Assembly (NCBI GenBank): GCA_964439135.1
Contig: CAYTNN010000070.1
Coordinates: 1 to 19,891, forward strand
Direction: 5' to 3'
DNA from: JAFGPJ01 sp964439135
GTDB lineage: Bacteria; Planctomycetota; Phycisphaerae; Sedimentisphaerales; Anaerobacaceae
Length of the DNA stretch: 19,891 nucleotides
Positions 15,363-19,891 of the stretch are shown here, one piece after another. The stretch's first letter is position 1. Every line of letters starts with the position of its first letter. A program made the translations under genes and the position numbers. The notes under the pieces were generated by a model, which was not told the origin of the DNA, made no database searches, and saw nothing but the letters and a program-made list of their open reading frames with translations.

Positions 15363-17441
15363 ATGATTCGGCGACTTTGTGTTACATCATTAATGGTGCT
15401 TATCTCCACCGTCTCTTTTGTCCGGGCCGAATATCATATCAAGGCAACTCATCCGCGGCTGTTTATTGAGGACGTAAAGGAGCTGGCCGAACGGTGCGAT
15501 GGCCCGCTCGCCGGCGACTACCAAGTTCTCAAGCAGCGCGCGGACAATGCTGTCAGAGCAGGCCGGATTCAGTTCCTCTCCAATCAGTGGTCTATACCCG
15601 AAGACCTAATGAACTGCGGCATCGCTTACTTGGTCGAACGCCACAAGGGTCACGATGCCCAACAATACGCCGATGTCATCATAAATCAATGGGGCGATGG
15701 CAGTATCATCTCGAACCCTCAGGGCAGTCACTTCGGATACCATGCGCTCGCCTACGATTGGATTTTCGATGCTCTGACGCAGCAGCAGCGGGTGCAATTC
15801 GGCCAGGCTCTTGGAACATGGCTGCGATATTTCACTAACGAACCTCGCATTCTGCTCAAATGGGGCCACTGGGAATACAACCAGACCTGGGGACCGATCC
15901 ATCTGAACGTTATGAATTGTCGCGATGCAATCACACAAAAGCTGCTCATTGCGCTTGCCATAAAGGGCGAAGGCACGAAATACGAGGCCGATGCCGGGAT
16001 GTTCCTCGACTCATGGAACACACGAGTGACGGCTGAATGTGTGCCGGCTTTCAACACGATGGGCGGCGTCTGGTCGGAATCCTATGGCCACGGAGCTTAC
16101 GGGCCTGTCGCCGTAATCCCGTACGCCTTCGGCGCATGGCGCACGGCAACGGGCATAGACTTATTCAAGCAGTTAAAGCCCTGGGGGTATCCGGTCGAAT
16201 CACCGCTATGGGTGGCTTATACGATGATGCCCCACAACGAACGCACAGCCTGGATCGACGACGGCAACGGTGCTCGACCCGCCGCCTTTGCCCGCGCCGC
16301 GCCGATACTGCGCGACGGGCTCTCGCAATGGTTTTCCGAACGTGGCCGGTTGTGGCTGAGCGAACGATGGCAACGTGTTGCATGCTACGATCCTTCGATA
16401 AAGGCAACACCCCCTGATACGCTTCCACTGGGCTATCTCTTTCCCGGTGCGGGGCATGTTTACATGCGCAGTGCCTGGAACGACCCAAACGCCACATGGG
16501 CATTCTTCGGCTGCGGCCCGCAGTTCGCCGGGCATTCGCGGGACGACGAGGGCCATTTCCTGATCTGCAAGCGAGGCTCTCTGGTCTCCCGGCAAGGCGG
16601 ACAGGGCCACAACGACAGCGACTATTATGCCGGCGGCTCGCTTATCTACAATATTGTCACGATCTTCGATCCCAATGAGCGGTTCCGCCGGAGCAGGAAC
16701 AATGAGAACGACGGCGGCCTTCTGCGACACGTATACGAAGGCAGCGGTCTGCCGCGCCGGCGGGGGCATATCGTGGCATTTGAGCACAACGCGGATTACA
16801 CCTATGCCGCCGCGGATATTACCAGAGGCTACAGCGATAAAAAGGCCCGCGAAGTAACGCGGCAGTTTCTTTACCTTCGTGGGCAGCGTGAGTATTTCAT
16901 CGTCTTCGATCGCGTTGAAGCAACTCGTCCCGATTATGCCCGCCATTTCTTTCTCCATGTCCCGACCCGCCCCGAGCAACGGGAAAATTATCTGACGTGG
17001 CTAAGTCTGCCTGAAGCCGACGGTGACAAAAATGTGTTGTCTCACGGCAGGTCACGGATGTTTCTGCACACTTTGCTGCCGGAGAAGGCACAGATCGTCA
17101 CTCGTGGCGGCCCCGGCAAAGAGGCATGGGGCCATCCGCTCGAAGAGACGGCGCAATATAACCATATGACTAAGGATCGAATGAAACCTCCGGTGTGCCC
17201 CTGGCGGATAGAGGTCGGAGACCCGGGCGATAGCAGCCGCTCCTTTTTTCTACACGTTTTCGAGATCGCTGATGAGCAGATTCGTCAGGCAACTGCTGTT
17301 AAGTTTGTGGCACCCGCAGGCGTCGATATTGCGGAGCGATGGCAGATACGTTTCAATCCGGCCGGCCCGCTCGGAGGTAAGATAGGTGACAAACCGCTGA
17401 CAACAACCGTTCAAACCGAAAGGCAGTATAATGAATTTTAG
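15363..17441 (+). CDS. Exported heparinase II/III-fold lyase-like protein
   Basis: The 692-residue protein looks like a heparinase II/III-fold polysaccharide lyase, an alpha/alpha toroid followed by a beta-sandwich; such enzymes break uronic-acid glycans by beta-elimination. The signal peptide ends near SFVRA-EYH. Candidate active-site residues on the toroid are Tyr172-Asn173, His180 and Asn182 in WGPIHLN, and Tyr241 and Tyr246 in ESYGHGAYG. The sandwich carries HSRDDEGHF (His391, His398) and GQGHND (His416), resembling the family's conserved His/Asp cluster. The ATG at 15363 is chosen because it begins a clean signal peptide; TGGAG lies 11 bases upstream, and GTG codons at 15342 and 15351 are in-frame alternatives. 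It overlaps the next gene by 11 bases, so the two are coupled. I cannot name the substrate or a PL family, and loss of lyase activity is possible. Confidence 0.78.
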   Translation: MIRRLCVTSLMVLISTVSFVRAEYHIKATHPRLFIEDVKELAERCDGPLAGDYQVLKQRADNAVRAGRIQFLSNQWSIPEDLMNCGIAYLVERHKGHDAQQYADVIINQWGDGSIISNPQGSHFGYHALAYDWIFDALTQQQRVQFGQALGTWLRYFTNEPRILLKWGHWEYNQTWGPIHLNVMNCRDAITQKLLIALAIKGEGTKYEADAGMFLDSWNTRVTAECVPAFNTMGGVWSESYGHGAYGPVAVIPYAFGAWRTATGIDLFKQLKPWGYPVESPLWVAYTMMPHNERTAWIDDGNGARPAAFARAAPILRDGLSQWFSERGRLWLSERWQRVACYDPSIKATPPDTLPLGYLFPGAGHVYMRSAWNDPNATWAFFGCGPQFAGHSRDDEGHFLICKRGSLVSRQGGQGHNDSDYYAGGSLIYNIVTIFDPNERFRRSRNNENDGGLLRHVYEGSGLPRRRGHIVAFEHNADYTYAAADITRGYSDKKAREVTRQFLYLRGQREYFIVFDRVEATRPDYARHFFLHVPTRPEQRENYLTWLSLPEADGDKNVLSHGRSRMFLHTLLPEKAQIVTRGGPGKEAWGHPLEETAQYNHMTKDRMKPPVCPWRIEVGDPGDSSRSFFLHVFEIADEQIRQATAVKFVAPAGVDIAERWQIRFNPAGPLGGKIGDKPLTTTVQTERQYNEF

Positions 17442-19767
17442 CTCGCAGTGTTTTTTTTGCAGGTACCTCAGGATTTTCGTAGTCTTATTGATCTTGATAA
17501 ACTGCCAGCAGCAATCTGTCCGTTCACAAACAATCGATGGAAAGATTCCCTGGGAACCCATTGGTTTGTCCGGGGGAGGCGGCATGTTTTCGCCTGCGAT
17601 TTCCCCCGCCGATCCTGATCTGATGATGCTCAACTGTGATATGAGCGCAGCATATATCTCCGAGGACGGTGGCCATAACTGGCGCATGATCAACCATGCT
17701 CAGCTTAAATCGGATACAAGATGCCGGCCGGGATTTCATCCTTCCGATTCCGACGTCATTTATGCTTCATCGGGCGGCCAGCTCAGAATCAGTCGCGACC
17801 GCGGCAGAACTTTCTCGCCTCTCGGCAACCTTCGCGAGTCTCTCTATGGTGAAATAGCGATAAACCCATCCGACCCGAAAGTTCTGCTCGCAGGCACACG
17901 TGACGGCAAATGCAGGCTGTCGCGTGACGGCGGAACTACGTGGACTTTATGCAGCGGGCCGGAAGGCCAGGTTATTGGTTTCCATTTTGACCGCACTCGT
18001 CGAGGGCATGTCATGTTCGCCGCCACCGATAAGGGCATTTGGCGTTCCGACGATGATGGCCGGACCTGGACGGACAAGGCCAATGGTTTGCCCTGGAAAC
18101 CGATACAGGGATTCGCGGCAGGTTCGGATTCTGCTAACAATACCATCATTCTCTACTGCACGATAAGCAGTAAAGACCAGGGCGGCATTTTCAAAGGAGG
18201 TCTTTACAGTTCTATCGATCGCGGCCAGACCTGGCAGCAGGCGATGGGTCGTGGTATCAACACCGAAACGAAAAAGGCCGATCAATGGGCCTACGGTTCA
18301 ATCGCCCAGTACCGGCAAATTCTCACGACCGACAGAAATCCATTGACGGTGTATGTCCTGAATACAGGCACGGGATTCCACCCCCCTCATCATGAAACAG
18401 TCTATCGCAGCGATAACGGTGGTAAGAGCTGGCGCGCTACCTACTTCCAAGATCCGCGTTTCGAGCGATATAACGTTGCTCCCAACTATGTCACCGCATC
18501 CGCAGGACAATCCTTTAAGGGGGGCGATACGCCGTTCGGAGTTGCTATATGCAATACTGATCCCGATCGATTGATCCTTCTCTGGAGCCAATCCTATATC
18601 ACACATGACGGCGGCACGACATGGTTCAACGGCGATACATATCCCGCTCCCGGCCAGGAGGCCAAAGCCGGCTGCGCATGGTCATGCAGCGGTCTGGTCG
18701 TAACCACGACGTGGAACTACTACGTCGATCCTTTCGAAGCCAACCGGCACTATATTGCCTACACAGACATCGGCTTTGCCCGCTCCCTCGACGCCGGTAA
18801 AACGTGGATTTGGTGGGACAAAGACTCATGGGCCCCGTGGCGGAATACCTGCTACGAGATTGCATTCGATCCCGACACGCCCGGTAAGATGTGGGGCGCA
18901 TTCTCCGACGTGCACGATATCCCCAACGATAATATCATCTCCGAACGTCACGGCCACAACCGTACCGGCGGAGTTTGCATTTCGAATGACTTCGGTGCTT
19001 CATGGAAACATGAGGCTAAAGGTATTCCGCTCAAAGCTGTCACCTCCATCGTGCTCGATCCCGAAAGCCCCAAAAACGCACGCACGTTATATGCCGGCGT
19101 ATTCACCGAAGGCGTATACAAATCGACCGACGACGGCAAGACCTGGGCACTAAAGAAGCACGGCCTGGGTCACCCGAATAACATGCGGGTTTATCGCGTG
19201 GCTCTGCATAAAGACGGAACGCTTTTCGCGATAATTTGTGCCAAACGCCCTGCTGGCGGACAGCCGCTCATGAGCGAAGGCGTGGGCCTCTACCGGTCCG
19301 GAGACGGCGCCCGGACATGGCAAAAGGTTAACGCATCCCGGCTTTTTCTTTACCCAAAGGACTTCTCCGTTGACCCTGACGACAGTGACATCATCCTCAT
19401 CGGAACATGCGATGCGAACTGGCAGGACAAGTCCGGCGGATTATACAGGTCCGAAGACGGCGGCAAAACCTGGCAGCGTATCGGACGCCAGGGACGCCAG
19501 ACATTCGGCGGCTATTTCCATCCCAAACGTGACGGATGGATCTATATGACTCTTACCGAAGGCGCTCCCGGTGCCGGCCTGTGGCTCACGCGGGATAACG
19601 GCGTGACATGGGAGGCATTCGACGATCTGCCGTTCTCGAATGTCCAGCGCGTGACGTTCGACCCGTCGGACGAGACCTTAATGTATGTCACTACGTTCGG
19701 CGGCAGCGTCTGGCGAGGGCCGGTCGTGCCGCACGTCGCGGCTCATGTCGGCAATACAGGCAATTGA
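17431..19767 (+). CDS. Exported Asp-box double beta-propeller, GH74-like
   Basis: This 778-residue protein contains at least 13 Asp-box motifs (S/T-x-D-x-G-x-T-W type), for example ISEDGGHNW, LSRDGGTTW, RSDDDGRTW, ITHDGGTTW, KSTDDGKTW and RSEDGGKTW, spread over the full length. That fits two seven-bladed propellers as in GH74 endo-xyloglucanases and VPS10 proteins. The start of the mature protein, GLSGGGGMFSPAISP followed by NCDMSAAY, matches the GH74 opening, with Asp70 at the catalytic position. YTDIGFARS, with Asp446, matches the second GH74 aspartate. The signal peptide ends near SVRS-QTI; Cys25 after LIN is not a good lipobox. AAAGG lies 7 bases before the ATG, which overlaps the previous gene. 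Substrate is unknown, and xyloglucan should not be assumed. A non-catalytic glycan-binding propeller is the alternative. Confidence 0.85.
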   Translation: MNFSSQCFFCRYLRIFVVLLILINCQQQSVRSQTIDGKIPWEPIGLSGGGGMFSPAISPADPDLMMLNCDMSAAYISEDGGHNWRMINHAQLKSDTRCRPGFHPSDSDVIYASSGGQLRISRDRGRTFSPLGNLRESLYGEIAINPSDPKVLLAGTRDGKCRLSRDGGTTWTLCSGPEGQVIGFHFDRTRRGHVMFAATDKGIWRSDDDGRTWTDKANGLPWKPIQGFAAGSDSANNTIILYCTISSKDQGGIFKGGLYSSIDRGQTWQQAMGRGINTETKKADQWAYGSIAQYRQILTTDRNPLTVYVLNTGTGFHPPHHETVYRSDNGGKSWRATYFQDPRFERYNVAPNYVTASAGQSFKGGDTPFGVAICNTDPDRLILLWSQSYITHDGGTTWFNGDTYPAPGQEAKAGCAWSCSGLVVTTTWNYYVDPFEANRHYIAYTDIGFARSLDAGKTWIWWDKDSWAPWRNTCYEIAFDPDTPGKMWGAFSDVHDIPNDNIISERHGHNRTGGVCISNDFGASWKHEAKGIPLKAVTSIVLDPESPKNARTLYAGVFTEGVYKSTDDGKTWALKKHGLGHPNNMRVYRVALHKDGTLFAIICAKRPAGGQPLMSEGVGLYRSGDGARTWQKVNASRLFLYPKDFSVDPDDSDIILIGTCDANWQDKSGGLYRSEDGGKTWQRIGRQGRQTFGGYFHPKRDGWIYMTLTEGAPGAGLWLTRDNGVTWEAFDDLPFSNVQRVTFDPSDETLMYVTTFGGSVWRGPVVPHVAAHVGNTGN

Positions 19768-19839
19768 CGAGAAAGTCAGCCTCGGATCACTACCCGTTTA
19801 CGCGGTGCCGGAATTATTGCCGCCGGAGTGACATCAAAA

Positions 19840-19891
19840 TCGGGGTGATAGGATTCGAACCTACGGCCTCCTGCTCCCAAAGCAGGCGCTC
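19840..19891 (-). tRNA. tRNA-Pro(UGG), 3' part, cut by the window edge
   Basis: Read on the minus strand, the end of the window gives the anticodon arm CCTGC-TTTGGGA-GCAGG with anticodon TGG, the T arm GTAGG-TTCGAAT-CCTAT and the acceptor strand CACCCCG plus discriminator A at 19840. The acceptor strand would pair with CGGGGTG, usual for bacterial proline tRNA. CCA is not encoded. The 5' third lies beyond the window. It is convergent with the propeller gene, 73 bases away. Confidence 0.92.

Noticed and set aside
16206..16979. Minus-strand 257-residue open frame
   Set aside because: It is antisense to the lyase-like gene; the composition reflects the reverse reading of GC-rich codons.
17431..17520. 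Lipoprotein signal on the propeller protein (LINC at residues 22-25)
   Set aside because: Asn before the cysteine is not a normal lipobox residue, and a signal peptidase I site follows at SVRS-QTI.
17431..19767. Sialidase assignment for the Asp-box protein
   Set aside because: Asp boxes are shared by many propellers. I see no FRIP-type motif or arginine triad, and the opening motif and length fit GH74-like proteins better.
19768..19840. Intrinsic terminator between the propeller gene and the tRNA
   Set aside because: GCGG/CCGC (19802-19805 and 19820-19823) gives only a 4-pair stem with a 14-base loop and no T tract.
19840..19891. tRNA-Pro as the attachment site of an integrated island
   Set aside because: The tRNA 3' end faces the window, but I found no second copy of its 3' sequence and no integrase gene here.

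Overview
The window is a bacterial contig (it contains one 100-N scaffold gap) that looks like an accessory polysaccharide-use region of a planctomycete, most likely of the Phycisphaerae/Sedimentisphaerales type. The taxonomic call is an inference. It rests on large secreted proteins, a WPxWRGPN-type PQQ-propeller protein, a Bacteroides-like mannan gene set without any SusC/SusD pair, and an intergenic repeat whose chance translations (KKQTQF, KTKPI) I recall from that group.

Layout. Positions 1-502 hold no gene but contain a cluster of AAACAAA(C/G)CCAAT repeats with a GC-rich hairpin, plus a palindrome near the end of the next gene. On the minus strand, 503-6427 encodes a 1974-residue thioester alpha-2-macroglobulin. 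A 714-base AT-rich gap follows, with a long imperfect inverted repeat at 7001-7110. Then come, still on minus, a secreted protein made of three ~101-residue repeats (7142-8167) and a PQQ-type beta-propeller protein (8272-9241) broken by the N gap.

The core is a tight minus-strand operon, 15012 down to 9546: Na+/solute symporter, cellobiose 2-epimerase, GH130 mannosylglucose phosphorylase and GH26 beta-mannanase. Together they encode the mannobiose-epimerase/phosphorylase route: mannan is cut outside the cytoplasm, mannobiose is taken up, converted to Man-Glc, and phosphorolysed to mannose-1-phosphate and glucose. Every step from extracellular cutting to phosphorolysis is present.

Divergent from this operon across a 350-base intergenic region, the plus strand carries a heparinase II/III-fold lyase-like protein (15363-17441). 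It overlaps by 11 bases with a large Asp-box double-propeller protein (17431-19767) that resembles GH74 and keeps two aspartates at positions that match GH74 catalytic sites. These two probably form a second, uncharacterised glycan-degradation unit. The window ends inside a minus-strand tRNA-Pro(UGG).

The mannan operon is a known pathway in an unusual host. The parts I could not assign to a known system are the three-repeat secreted protein, the lyase/GH74-like pair, the inverted repeat at 7001-7110 and the repeat cluster at the left edge.
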